A stretch of DNA of 64,000 bases. Source: JAJECS01 sp965219705 (lineage in GTDB: Bacteria > Chloroflexota > UBA11872). Shown in pieces: positions 35,840 through 44,062 of this stretch (its first letter is position 1; each line of letters starts with the position of its first letter). The stretch covers positions 2,480,001 to 2,544,000 of the forward strand of contig OZ244789.1 in the NCBI GenBank assembly GCA_965219705.1, in the 5' to 3' direction. Under the pieces are notes generated by a model. It did not search any database, was not told the DNA's origin, and saw only the letters and a list, made by a program, of their open reading frames with translations. The position numbers and the translations under genes were made by a program.

Positions 35840-35992
35840 TTAGGCGTCGTCGACCGGCAACTCCGCGGCAACGGCCGTGGGCGCGGCGGCGCGCCGGCGT
35901 CGCATGGCGCGCCACACCCGGTATCCCAGATCGAGTCCGATGCCGAGCACGATCGTGCCCACGATGAGAAAGAAGACGATGGTCGCGATCAC
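35840..35992 (-). CDS. Possible 50-aa membrane protein
   Basis: A GTG-initiated frame of 50 codons (GTG 35992, stop 35840): VIATIVFFLIVGTIVLGIGL forms one clear membrane helix, followed by a basic segment (YRVWRAMRRRRAAA) and an acidic end (ELPVDDA). The pattern, helix then positive inside, looks like a real small membrane protein. It lies 26 bp after the DapA-like gene on the same strand, so it could be its last cistron. No good ribosome site is seen, and no family is recognised. Confidence 0.45.
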   Translation of the reverse strand: MIATIVFFLIVGTIVLGIGLDLGYRVWRAMRRRRAAAPTAVAAELPVDDA

Positions 35993-36018
35993 GGGCTCAT
36001 GATGCCGGGTGCGGGCGG

Positions 36019-36882
36019 TCAGCCGATGCCAAGCGTCTCACAGAGCTGATCGAGTCGGCGGAGTGCTTCCGCGTCCAGGACTTGCTCCGCGGGTGCGCGG
36101 AAATGGCTGTGGGCGATCACGCCCTCACGCCGCAGCATCTCCTTGTAAACGGACGGGCCGATAGCGTTGAGCGGCACGATCTCGCGCTGCCAGGTCTCAC
36201 GGGCGGCTTCACGCTGGCCCTCGTGCCACAGGTCCCATACGCGCACAAACGACGCGGCGAGGGTCGCGTGCGGCATGGTGCCCTGCGACCCGGCGGCAAG
36301 CTCCTCGATGAGCGCGCTGCCGCTGGCGCCGCCGATGATCGTGACTTGGTCGCCGGCCTTGTCGATGGCCTCGGCGACGGATTCCGCCGGCGGTGCGCTC
36401 TCGACCTTGGCGTATTGCACCTGCGGCACGGCGTCGGCCAACGCCGCCAGCTGGTCCCCGGAAAGCGATGCCCCGGTCATCACTTGCACCACCACGGGAA
36501 TGCGAATGGCCGTGGCTACGGACCTGAAATGGCCGTGGAGCTCCGCTTCCGAAAGGCTGTTGGCCGGCGGAATCAACATGACCGCCGACGCGCCGTGCGC
36601 TTCGGCCTCTTGACTTGCTCGAACGGCCAGCACCGTGGCGGGATATCCAGTTGACATAACGACGGGCACACGCCTTCGCGCCTGGTCGATGGTGACCCTC
36701 GCCACCAGCGTGCGCTCTGCCTCGCTGAGCTTGGGAAGCTCGCTGCCGAAGGCGATCCCGAGGCCGTGAACGCCGGCGTCGATGCAATAGTCGACCTCAC
36801 GCCGCAGGCTGTCCTCGTCCACCCGGTCGTCGAGGTCGAAGGGGGTCTTGAGGATGGGAATGACGCCGCGGATGGTCGGCAT
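36019..36882 (-). CDS. Dihydrodipicolinate synthase/N-acetylneuraminate lyase-family aldolase
   Basis: A 287-aa TIM barrel, start ATG 36882 (MPTIRGVIPILKTPFD). The Schiff-base Lys is in VQYAKVESAPP, and GSELPKLSEAERTLV and VVMSTGYPATVLAV are in place. The usual Tyr of the PYY segment is replaced: the equivalent reads VMLIPPANSLSEAEL. So it is probably not a true DapA but a lyase or dehydratase for another 2-keto acid. It is divergent from the alcohol dehydrogenase at 36975 with a 92-bp gap, and the two may share a sugar-acid pathway. Confidence 0.85.
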   Translation of the reverse strand: MPTIRGVIPILKTPFDLDDRVDEDSLRREVDYCIDAGVHGLGIAFGSELPKLSEAERTLVARVTIDQARRRVPVVMSTGYPATVLAVRASQEAEAHGASAVMLIPPANSLSEAELHGHFRSVATAIRIPVVVQVMTGASLSGDQLAALADAVPQVQYAKVESAPPAESVAEAIDKAGDQVTIIGGASGSALIEELAAGSQGTMPHATLAASFVRVWDLWHEGQREAARETWQREIVPLNAIGPSVYKEMLRREGVIAHSHFRAPAEQVLDAEALRRLDQLCETLGIG

Positions 36883-36974
36883 GGCCTGTGGCTCCAACAG
36901 TCGGCCGCGCGGCATTGATAGCAGAGCGGAGACGGCGTGCATACTGAAGCCCGAGTCTGCCGCCGCTGAAGACC

Positions 36975-38144
36975 ATGACCAGCACCGCTCCCGATATCCG
37001 CGTGGTGACGTTCGACGGTCCCGGCACGCCCCCGGTGCTGCGACGGGTGCCACGGCCGTCGGTGCCGCCACGGGGCGCGCTGATACGCATCGAGGCCTGC
37101 GGCGTCTGTGGCACCGATCTGCACATCCTGCAAGGGCACTGGCCGGGAGCGTTGCCCTGGCCGATCACGCTGGGGCACGAGCTGGCGGGCGTCGTGGAGG
37201 AGATCGGGCCGCAACTGCGCACGGACGCAACCGGCGCCCCGCTCCGCGAAGGCGACCACGTGATGCTGCCGCCGCTCAACGCATGCGGGGTGTGCGAGGT
37301 CTGCGTGGAAACGCCGGAGCGCGCCAACAAATGCCTCAATCCGACCTACTACGGGCGCAAGATCAGCTATCACCGGCCGCCGCACCTCTGGGGCGGTTGG
37401 GCCGACATGCTGTTCGTGGACCTGGACGCGTTCCCCGCGACCAAACTCTTTCGACTGCCGGACGACATGCCGCTGATGGTGGGCACGCTGGTCGAGCCGT
37501 ACAGCTCGGTGACGCGGGCCTTCAATCGAGTTGACGCGCTGGGTCTTCAGGTGCGCACTGCGGGCGCGTCGGTCGTGATACAAGGCGCCGGACCCATTGG
37601 CTTGCTGGCAACCGTGGCGGCGCGCCAGCGCGGGGCCGGGACCGTGGTGATGGTAGGCGACCCGGAAACGCCGCGGTTGGAACTGGCGCGCGCTTTTGGC
37701 GCCGATCACACCGTGTCGCTGACCATGACGCCGAACGCGGCGGACCGGATCGCGATGGTGCGCCAGGCCGTGGGCGGCAGGGGCGCCGACATCGTGATCG
37801 GTTGCTCGGGCAACCCCGCGGCCGGACCCGAGGGCGTGGAGATGCTGCGCGACGGCGGAACGTTCGTGGAGATGGGGCAGTTCACCGATGCCGGAAGCTT
37901 CGACACTAGCTGGCATCGATTCTGCACCAAGGAGATCCAGCTTCTCGGAAGCTGGGCCTTCACCCCGGACGAGGTGGCGCAGGCCATGCGCGATCTGCAC
38001 GCCATCCAGGCCGACCATCCCTGGCCACGGCTGCACACGCGGTTTTCACTGAGCGCCGACGGTGTGACGGCGGCGCTTGAGGCGGCAACGCGGATGACCT
38101 GCCTCAAGGCGACCGTCGTGCCGGCAGTGCCGGACGGCGCCTGA
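36975..38144 (+). CDS. Zinc-binding alcohol dehydrogenase family protein
   Basis: A 389-aa medium-chain dehydrogenase. The catalytic zinc site is ACGVCGTDLHI plus GHELAGVV, and the structural zinc loop is CGVCEVCVETPERANKC. The NAD(P) fold has GAGPIGLLATVAA and VVMVGDPETPRLELA. The substrate is not clear; polyol, threonine or sugar-alcohol dehydrogenases are the nearest classes. A CATACT about 30 nt upstream is a possible -10. With the divergent DapA-like gene it may act in carbohydrate or polyol breakdown. Confidence 0.88.
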   Translation: MTSTAPDIRVVTFDGPGTPPVLRRVPRPSVPPRGALIRIEACGVCGTDLHILQGHWPGALPWPITLGHELAGVVEEIGPQLRTDATGAPLREGDHVMLPPLNACGVCEVCVETPERANKCLNPTYYGRKISYHRPPHLWGGWADMLFVDLDAFPATKLFRLPDDMPLMVGTLVEPYSSVTRAFNRVDALGLQVRTAGASVVIQGAGPIGLLATVAARQRGAGTVVMVGDPETPRLELARAFGADHTVSLTMTPNAADRIAMVRQAVGGRGADIVIGCSGNPAAGPEGVEMLRDGGTFVEMGQFTDAGSFDTSWHRFCTKEIQLLGSWAFTPDEVAQAMRDLHAIQADHPWPRLHTRFSLSADGVTAALEAATRMTCLKATVVPAVPDGA

Positions 38145-38158
38145 CCGGGCGATTTTAG

Positions 38159-38408
38159 GTGGCCCGCGCTGCGTGCAGCGTGGGAGCGGCTACCTTGGCC
38201 CGCAGGGTCGCCGGAGGGGCGGTTCGCGAACCGCCCCTACTTTTTCCCATGCTGCGCGCAGCGTGGGCCACCGGGCCCGTCCGTCATTCCGGCGAACGCC
38301 GGAATCCAGATCCGGGCCGCTGGCATCTCATATCCCACGCCCGAGAATAAACGTCTGAGATTCCTCGCCTGCGGCAACATACAAATGACAAATGTGGGCC
38401 ACCGGGCA
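38159..38408. repeat. Cluster of intergenic repeats
   Basis: In order: an inverted CATGCTGC-family copy (38159-38186), the GGGGCGGTTCG palindrome (38216-38237), a direct CATGCTGC copy (38246-38276), an ATTCCGGCGAACGCCGGAAT hairpin (38285-38304), an inverted GAGGAATCT repeat (38355-38380) and a partial CCACCGGGCAC copy near 38398. The whole 311-bp gap before the GNAT gene is made of these. No gene is seen. Confidence 0.8.
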
Positions 38409-38455
38409 CACAGCCTGACCGGGCGCACGGACCGAATGATTTACGCTCGCTGGTC

Positions 38456-39010
38456 ATGGACCGCCTGCCTCGCACGATCCGGACGCCGCGCCTGACCCTG
38501 CGGCCGTTTGAGCTGCGCGACGTGGAGTCGCGCCTGGCCTATTGCTCCGACGCCGAGTGGGCCCGCTACTTTCCCATCGCGCAGCCGTACACCCGCCGCG
38601 ACGCCGAGGAGTTCATCGCCCAGCGGCAACTCGACAATTGGGGACAAGACCCGGCGTGGTGGGCGGCGGACATGGACGGTGAGTTGATCGGCCACGTGGG
38701 GCTGTGGCCCGACCCAGTCAACCGTCACGCGGAGGTCGGCTATGCCATCGCCAAGCCGCGCTGGGGCCAGGGCTTCGCCACCGAGGCCGTGAGCGCCGTC
38801 ATTCACGCCGTCTTCACCACGACCGACTTCGAGCGCGTGTACGCCCGCGCCGACGTGCTAAACGGGGCCTCGCGGCGGGTCTTGGAGAAAGTGGGCATGG
38901 TCCAGGTCGGTGAGGTGAGCGGAAACCGCGTCGTGCATGGGCGTCGCACCGACGACGCCTTCTACGCCGTGCTCAAGAGCGAGTGGCGGCCGGCGGAGAC
39001 GCTTGCCTAG
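38456..39010 (+). CDS. GNAT acetyltransferase (RimJ/RimL-like)
   Basis: A 184-aa protein beginning MDRLPRTIRTPRLTLRPFEL, the usual opening of RimJ/RimL N-acetyltransferases. The acetyl-CoA motif region is GYAIAKPRWGQGFATEAV (Q/R-x-x-G-x-A). Later segments are YARADVLNGASRRVLEKVGM and, at the end, DDAFYAVLKSEW. It uses acetyl-CoA to acetylate an amine, perhaps a ribosomal protein or small molecule. It stands alone between two repeat clusters. Confidence 0.9.
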   Translation: MDRLPRTIRTPRLTLRPFELRDVESRLAYCSDAEWARYFPIAQPYTRRDAEEFIAQRQLDNWGQDPAWWAADMDGELIGHVGLWPDPVNRHAEVGYAIAKPRWGQGFATEAVSAVIHAVFTTTDFERVYARADVLNGASRRVLEKVGMVQVGEVSGNRVVHGRRTDDAFYAVLKSEWRPAETLA

Positions 39011-39028
39011 CTGGGCAGAGGTCTCGTA

Positions 39029-39143
39029 GGGGCGGTTCGCGAACCGCCCCTACGCCAACCATCCGGCGCGACGCCAGGTTGGGTGAGATCTGGATTTCGG
39101 CCCCGTATCGAGTACGGGGCAGGCTCTTCGCGGGAATGACGGC
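39029..39143. repeat. Palindrome plus composite hairpin repeat with insert
   Basis: 39029-39050 is the GGGGCGGTTCG palindrome. 39087-39143 is a GGATTTCGG...CGGGAATGAC hairpin of the family at 38285, with CCCCGTATCGAGTACGGGGC (39101-39120) and AGGCTCTT set into its loop. The same insert is at 61407-61433 and 11821-11848. The rest of the gap to 39223 is without a gene. Confidence 0.8.
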
Positions 39144-39223
39144 AGAGGGCGCGCGATGCGAGCGGCTGAGCTGGTCGGGGCGCTACTATCGCCGCGATCA
39201 CCGCTGCAACCGTCCATCGGCGT

Positions 39224-40252
39224 ATGAACCAGTTTCGCGACTCGACAGATCTCATCGACGACGCCGACCGCTTGCGCGCCCGCGCCGAGCAGGATGGCTA
39301 TCTCTTCATTCGGGGCCTGTTGCCCGCCGCCAACCTCGAGCGCGTGCGGCTGGCCTTTCTCGAGGTCTTGCGCGACGAGGGCTATGCCGACGCCGAGGGC
39401 TACGGGGACCAGCTGATCAATCCCGCCAACATCCCGGCCGATCGCGGGACTATTCCGACCGAAACCTACCGGCGCCTCTACCTCATCGAAGCGTTTCACG
39501 CGCTGCAGCTCGAGCCGGCGCTGCTGGGCGTCATGGAGGCCCTGCTCGAGCCCCCTGTGCTGGCGCATCCCAGCATCATCTCGCGCGTGGTGTTCCCCCA
39601 GCGCGAGATGTACACGACGCCGGCGCACCAGGATTTTGTCCACGTGCAGGGCGCCAGCGACACCTATACGGCGTGGTTTCCCCTGCACGACTTGCCGGCG
39701 TCGATGGGCGGGCTGACGGTTGCCGCCGGCTCACACCGACGGGGCATCTACGACTATCGCCCGGCGCTCGGCGCGGGCGGTATGGCCGTGATCGATCCGC
39801 TGGAAGGCACCTGGGCGACCAGCGAGCTTCGCCAGGGCGACGTGCTCATCTTCCACAGCTTCGCGGTGCATAAGGCCCTGCCGCTCACGGGCGACCGGCT
39901 GCGCCTATCCGTCGATGGCCGCTACCAATCGGCTCGCGACCCCGTGCTCACCCAGAGCCTGAAACCGCACCTGGGCATGGCGACGTGGGCCGAGGTCTAC
40001 GCCGGATGGCCGTCCGGCGGCTTGCAGTACTACTGGACCGGCCTCCAGCTCGATCACCGCCAGCGCGACGGCGTCTTCCGCGATCGGGTTGACAATCAAA
40101 CGCTAGAGGAGCTGGAAGCCGGCTCGCTGTCGACCGAGTTGCGGAGCAAGGCGAGCGGCGCGATGGCGCGGATCATGGCGGGTGAGGATGCGGCACGCCG
40201 TGATCGGGCGGCGGCGATGCTGGCGCAGTTGACGGCGTCCGACGAGTCGTAG
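39224..40252 (+). CDS. Phytanoyl-CoA dioxygenase (PhyH)-family Fe/2-oxoglutarate oxygenase
   Basis: A 342-aa non-haem iron oxygenase. The iron site is AHQDFVHVQG (H-x-D) plus the distal His in FHSFAVHKALPLTGDRLRLS, with the 2-oxoglutarate Arg in the same stretch. The double-stranded beta-helix is covered by TAWFPLHDLPASMGGLTVAA and VLIFHSFAV. The substrate is unknown; many PhyH homologues hydroxylate small lipids or alkaloids. It precedes the six-hairpin-glycosidase-like gene by 24 bp, probably as an operon. Confidence 0.85.
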   Translation: MNQFRDSTDLIDDADRLRARAEQDGYLFIRGLLPAANLERVRLAFLEVLRDEGYADAEGYGDQLINPANIPADRGTIPTETYRRLYLIEAFHALQLEPALLGVMEALLEPPVLAHPSIISRVVFPQREMYTTPAHQDFVHVQGASDTYTAWFPLHDLPASMGGLTVAAGSHRRGIYDYRPALGAGGMAVIDPLEGTWATSELRQGDVLIFHSFAVHKALPLTGDRLRLSVDGRYQSARDPVLTQSLKPHLGMATWAEVYAGWPSGGLQYYWTGLQLDHRQRDGVFRDRVDNQTLEELEAGSLSTELRSKASGAMARIMAGEDAARRDRAAAMLAQLTASDES

Positions 40253-40276
40253 GCGCCGCCGGATGGGGAGGGTCTG

Positions 40277-41914
40277 ATGGTTCGATCAGCGTCTGACGAC
40301 GCCCAGCCGCACGACGCGCCGACCGCCGGCGCGTACGGGCGCGGCCCACGCCGGGTGGCCAACGTCAACACGACGGACATGCGCAGCGCGATCGATTTGG
40401 GCACGCGCGCCATGGCCCGCTGCTTCAACGCCGATGACGACGACCGCCCGTTCATGTATGGGCGGTTGTGGCCCGACGGGTGGTTTGGATTCAGCCCGTG
40501 GCACGGCGCCGTGCAGATCGCCGGACGTCACCTGGAGGCGATGCTGCGGGCGGCAGCGGTCACCGGCACACCGCCGGACGACGACGCCATCGAGAAGCAT
40601 ACGCGCGCGGCGTTCTTTTCCTTCGGCGGGCCGATCCCCCTGCCGTGCAACCGACGCGAGCTGGGTGGGCAGCTGGTCGAGATTGACGAGCATGGCATTC
40701 GCGAGGGATTCCACGCGCTCAATGCGCTGGTGCGCGACCGGAACAACGACCAGGCGGCCGAGCTTGCCGAGAGCTTCATCGCCGCGATTCAGGAATTCTG
40801 GTCGCCCGAGCGCGGCTGGGACGTGGCGTCGCTCAAACGCCGATCCGGCCTGCCCTTTTATGCGCGGCCGACGTTCGTCGAGGGTCTTGGTCGGGCCATC
40901 GGGCCGCTGGTCAAGTACTTCCGCACGACCGGATCGGACGCAGCGCTCGAGCTGGCGCAGACATTGAAGGACCACACGCTGGACAAGTTCTTCCTTGCCG
41001 ACGGCTCCTATGAGACGGAACGCTTCGGGGCGCACGGACACTCCACGACCTGCGTGATGTCGGGGCTGGCGCAGCTCGCCGATCTGACCGACGACGCCGG
41101 TTTGCTCGAACGCGTCCGAACGTTCTACGACCGGGGCTTGTGGACCATCCGCGACGAGATCGGCTGGGTCATGGAGCGGAGCGACCCGGGTCGCAATCCC
41201 GATCAGGGTGAGTTGAACAACACCGGCGACGTGGTGGAGACGGCGCTGATCATGGCGCGGCACGGCTACCCGGAGTACTACGACGACGCTGAGCAAATCC
41301 TGCGGGCGCATCTGCTGCCGTCGCAGTTCCGGGACACGTCGTTCACGGGGCCGTCGCCGGAACCCGACGACAGCGACGCCCGCCGCGACGTGGCCGATCG
41401 CGCGCTGGGAATGTTCGGCTTCTGCGCTCCGTATGCGCACCGACCGATCGGGATTCCGGAGGTCGCTCCCAGCTGGGACATCGTTGCGGGCACGACGGGG
41501 TCGCTCTGCGAGGCGTTCGTGGACGCCGTGCTTCGCGACGGCGACGTCACGCGCGTGAACCTGTGGTTTGATCGAGAAACGCCGGATGCACGCGTGGAGT
41601 CCAGCTATTCCGACGGAGTGCTGCGAGTCACGCCGCTGCGTGGTGGAGCAATCGCGGTGCGGATCCCGGACTGGCTGAGCCCAGGCGACATTCGCGTCGA
41701 GCCGAACGGGTTGGAACAGCGTTTCGCGGGCGGGTATCTGGAGTTCACGAACCCGACGCCGAATCAGGCCATCACGCTGCACGCAAAGCTGCCCACTCGT
41801 GAGCTGGTGCTGAAACACCGCACTCGCGACATCCGGGTGCGGATGCGGGGCGCCGCGGTTGAGGCCATGGACAGCTTTGGCACGGACTTCACCTACTTCG
41901 ACCCCCTCGACTGA
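40277..41914 (+). CDS. Large six-hairpin-glycosidase-like protein (GH127-like?)
   Basis: A 545-aa protein with GGGAGGG before ATG 40277. Residues about 50-400 are helical with aromatic and acidic repeats (WPDGWFGFSPWHGAVQIAGR, FGAHGHSTTCVMSGLAQLAD, GELNNTGDVVETALIMARHG, YYDDAEQILRAHLLPSQF), a pattern of alpha/alpha toroid glycosidases. The last 140 residues are beta-rich (RVESSYSDGVLRVTPLRGGA). The best guess is a GH127-like or related hydrolase. Candidate Glu or Cys catalytic residues cannot be placed securely. It may act on plant, algal or host glycans with its PhyH neighbour. Confidence 0.65.
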   Translation: MVRSASDDAQPHDAPTAGAYGRGPRRVANVNTTDMRSAIDLGTRAMARCFNADDDDRPFMYGRLWPDGWFGFSPWHGAVQIAGRHLEAMLRAAAVTGTPPDDDAIEKHTRAAFFSFGGPIPLPCNRRELGGQLVEIDEHGIREGFHALNALVRDRNNDQAAELAESFIAAIQEFWSPERGWDVASLKRRSGLPFYARPTFVEGLGRAIGPLVKYFRTTGSDAALELAQTLKDHTLDKFFLADGSYETERFGAHGHSTTCVMSGLAQLADLTDDAGLLERVRTFYDRGLWTIRDEIGWVMERSDPGRNPDQGELNNTGDVVETALIMARHGYPEYYDDAEQILRAHLLPSQFRDTSFTGPSPEPDDSDARRDVADRALGMFGFCAPYAHRPIGIPEVAPSWDIVAGTTGSLCEAFVDAVLRDGDVTRVNLWFDRETPDARVESSYSDGVLRVTPLRGGAIAVRIPDWLSPGDIRVEPNGLEQRFAGGYLEFTNPTPNQAITLHAKLPTRELVLKHRTRDIRVRMRGAAVEAMDSFGTDFTYFDPLD

Positions 41915-41922
41915 TTTGGAAT

Positions 41923-41947
41923 GGGCAACCACGAGGGTTGTCCCTAC
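41923..41947. repeat. Intergenic repeat GGGCAACC...GGTTGTCCC (second copy)
   Basis: Same stem-loop as at 11912-11936, followed by TAC. It lies 9 nt after the six-hairpin-glycosidase-like gene. Confidence 0.7.
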
Positions 41948-42020
41948 AAGACGGCCGCTACTGACGGCCCGGTGTAGGATCGGTGTCACGCGGCACACGC
42001 GCGCGGGATGCGAGCAAGCC

Positions 42021-42368
42021 ATGAACGTGCGAGCGATTGACTTCGTTCAGATCCAGGTGCGCGACATGGACCGCGCGCTGGGCTTCTACCGCGATGCCCT
42101 CGGCATGCCGGTCGGCGAGGCGTGGGGCAACGAATGGGTAGAGGTGGCGGCCGGCGGGACGACGCTGGCGCTGTCGCCGGAAGTCGAGGGCGTGGGCATC
42201 GCGCTGTCCGTCGATAGCGTGAGCGATGCCGTCGAGGAGCTGAAGGCAAAGGGGATCGAGGTGGTCTCGGGTCCCCACGGCAACGAATGGTGCGCCAGCG
42301 CCGCAATCAAGGACCCCGACGGCAACCTGGTGCTGCTGCATCAGCGTCACGACGGCACGGTCGGGTGA
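42021..42368 (+). CDS. VOC-superfamily (glyoxalase-like) protein
   Basis: A 115-aa single VOC unit: VQIQVRDMDRALGFYRDALG at the N-terminus, VDSVSDAVEELKAKG in the middle and AAIKDPDGNLVLLHQ at the end. The H/Q and E metal ligands of glyoxalase I are only partly kept (Q in DFVQIQV, no clear Glu in the middle strand), so it may be a binding protein or another VOC enzyme. ATG 42021 is chosen by family start. Its stop overlaps the next frame as GTGA. Confidence 0.85.
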   Translation: MNVRAIDFVQIQVRDMDRALGFYRDALGMPVGEAWGNEWVEVAAGGTTLALSPEVEGVGIALSVDSVSDAVEELKAKGIEVVSGPHGNEWCASAAIKDPDGNLVLLHQRHDGTVG

Positions 42369-42787
42369 TCGGCGCTACCCGGCTAAGGCTTGCGCGGGCG
42401 GTCGCGAGGATTCGCGTTGCGAGCACGGGCGATGCCGGGCCGAGACGGTTCCACGTTTCGACGGTGGGCGGCCAGGCGGAGTTCAGGAAAACTCCCGGCG
42501 TGAGGCGCTACAAGGCCGCCGGAGTGATCCGTCGGTACCAACCCGCGGCCACGGCGCCGGCATCCGCAACGCCTGCCAACCCGGTGCTGAAGGCGGTACG
42601 CATGACCGCAGCCGGGATTCGATGGATAGGCCGCGGCACGGTTGTGGCCGGCAGGATCACCCTGCGCTTGCTCCTGGACGAGTCGGCGACCTCATCCCGT
42701 AGTCAGCGCGCGATGACCGAGGCGTCGATGAAGCACGACATGCCAATGCACCTGCTGCCCGGCTTCGGGCCGCGGGATCTCAACTAG
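42365..42787 (+). CDS. Doubtful 140-aa basic protein
   Basis: An open frame from GTG 42365 (overlapping the VOC stop) to a stop at 42787. It is Arg/Ala/Thr-rich and begins with VIGATRLRLARAVARIRVAS; no motif, signal or membrane segment is recognised. Nothing on either strand in 42369-42850 looks better. It may be a real lineage-specific gene or just open high-GC sequence; coupling to the VOC gene is the only support. Confidence 0.3.
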   Translation: MIGATRLRLARAVARIRVASTGDAGPRRFHVSTVGGQAEFRKTPGVRRYKAAGVIRRYQPAATAPASATPANPVLKAVRMTAAGIRWIGRGTVVAGRITLRLLLDESATSSRSQRAMTEASMKHDMPMHLLPGFGPRDLN

Positions 42788-42854
42788 CGGCGCTAGAGCA
42801 CCTCTAAACTAGCAAGGAGGCCTTGGCGTCCTTGTGCCCCAATCCGTGCGGTAG

Positions 42855-42881
42855 CCCCTTCGACAAGCTCAGGGCGAACGG
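42855..42881. repeat. Intergenic repeat, CCCTTCGACAAGCTCAGGG family
   Basis: CCCCTTCGACAAGCTCAGGG followed by CGAACGG; relatives are at 8831, 8874 and 12029. Confidence 0.75.
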
Positions 42882-42960
42882 ATTGAGGCAGCGGCCATCG
42901 ACTTATTCAGACCATCCCGAGGTGCGCGGCCGGTCCGCCGCGGCTATTTTGTGGTGACCA

Positions 42961-43142
42961 ATGCTCGCTGAAGCCCGCCGCGGTGAGCTGGAGCGGATCG
43001 CGTCGCGGCCGTCCATCGACGACTGGCCGCACGAGGTGCGCCGCCGCAAGGCAGCCGCTGGAACGCGCGTCCCGCGGTCCACCATCCTGCGTGCCCGTGA
43101 CGCCGACCGGAGGTGACGGTCGTCGTCGACGCGTCCGTCCTT
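42961..43142 (+). pseudogene. VapBC-type toxin-antitoxin remnant
   Basis: 42961-43116 codes 51 residues ending RRKAAAGTRVPRSTILRARD then ADRR. That is the usual tail of VapB-like antitoxins placed before PIN toxins (..RKAATGT..S...IL..RDADRR). A stop codon precedes its ATG in frame, so the DNA-binding half is lost. At 43113 a GTG overlaps as GTGA and reads VTVVVDASVL, the start of a VapC PIN domain. After 43142 the match stops and an intergenic repeat begins. Both genes are broken: the front of vapB and almost all of vapC are gone. Confidence 0.7.
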
Positions 43143-43149
43143 GGCCGTG

Positions 43150-43184
43150 ACATGGGAGCGTCGAGCGCAGCGAGGAATCTCCGA
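43150..43184. repeat. GCAGCGAGGAATCT-type repeat at the vapC break
   Basis: GAGCGCAGCGAGGAATCTCC lies within this stretch. Relatives are at 61319-61350 and, inverted, 38355-38380. It starts just where the vapC similarity ends. Confidence 0.6.
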
Positions 43185-43222
43185 CACTCCAGCACCGGCC
43201 GGGCCGTTGTTCCAGACCGCCG

Positions 43223-44062
43223 CTATGCCACGAAGCGGTCGGCCCAGCGCATGAGGTCGTCGGCCACGTCCTCCCAACCCGGTTCGAGCTGCAGCATGTG
43301 CGCGCGGCCGGGATAGATCGTCGGCAGGACGCGATAGCGCGCCCCCAGGCGCCGGGCCACCCACGGCGTCACGCCCAGGTCGTCTGAACCCGACGCGACG
43401 AGGACCGGACTGCGAATGGCCGAGCGCGGAACGTGCGGCGGCCAGAACGCGAGCTGGCGCACGAATCGCCGCGGTTCGGGGACCAGGTTCTCGCTCAGCG
43501 CCGCGGCCTCCGTTGCCTCCAACCTATTGAAGTACATGCGCCGCATGTAGGCGGCCTCGGGCCGCAGCGGGTCGCGGCGGAGCGGATGTCCGGCGAACTT
43601 GGGCAGCGCCCGAAGCGTATGCCAGCCCCGATGCAGGGTGAGGATGCCGAGCGGCGCGGTGCTGGATAGGAGCACCACTCCGGGCGCCTCCCAGGTTGAC
43701 GCCGCAACCTGCGCGACGAGGCCGCCGACGCTGTGCCCAACGAGAATTGGTCCGCCGATCTCGCGCGCCGCCTCGACCACGTCAGCTGCGATTTCCCGGA
43801 CGCCCACGCCGTGGAGCGATCGATGGTCGGCGCCCGGGTGGTGATGCCGCAGCCACACGGCGTACGCGGCGTAGCCATGCGCCGCGAGATACGGTCCCAT
43901 GCGCCGCCACATGTGCGCGCCGCCCCACAGACCGTGGATCAGGATGAACCTCGAGGGCGCACGGATGTCTTGCGGGAGCCATCGCAACGCCCGCAGTGGT
44001 CCAACTCGGACCACTTCCTCTCCCTGCGTTGGCTGAAAGAGGTCCGGCGCGCCGGCGGTCAA
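43223..44062 (-). CDS. Alpha/beta hydrolase
   Basis: A 279-aa hydrolase-fold protein. FILIHGLWGGAHMW carries the oxyanion HG, the nucleophile Ser is in LVGHSVGGLVAQ, Asp is in VASGSDDLGVTP and His is in YPGRAHMLQLEPGWE. The triad is complete. Substrate (ester, lactone or other) is unknown. Its ATG (44062) overlaps the threonine aldolase stop by 4 nt, so both are on one transcript. Confidence 0.9.
   Translation of the reverse strand: MTAGAPDLFQPTQGEEVVRVGPLRALRWLPQDIRAPSRFILIHGLWGGAHMWRRMGPYLAAHGYAAYAVWLRHHHPGADHRSLHGVGVREIAADVVEAAREIGGPILVGHSVGGLVAQVAASTWEAPGVVLLSSTAPLGILTLHRGWHTLRALPKFAGHPLRRDPLRPEAAYMRRMYFNRLEATEAAALSENLVPEPRRFVRQLAFWPPHVPRSAIRSPVLVASGSDDLGVTPWVARRLGARYRVLPTIYPGRAHMLQLEPGWEDVADDLMRWADRFVA

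Noticed and set aside
43113..43316. 67-aa protein starting VTVVVDASVL
   Set aside because: Only the first ten codons match VapC; the rest is repeat and unrelated sequence.
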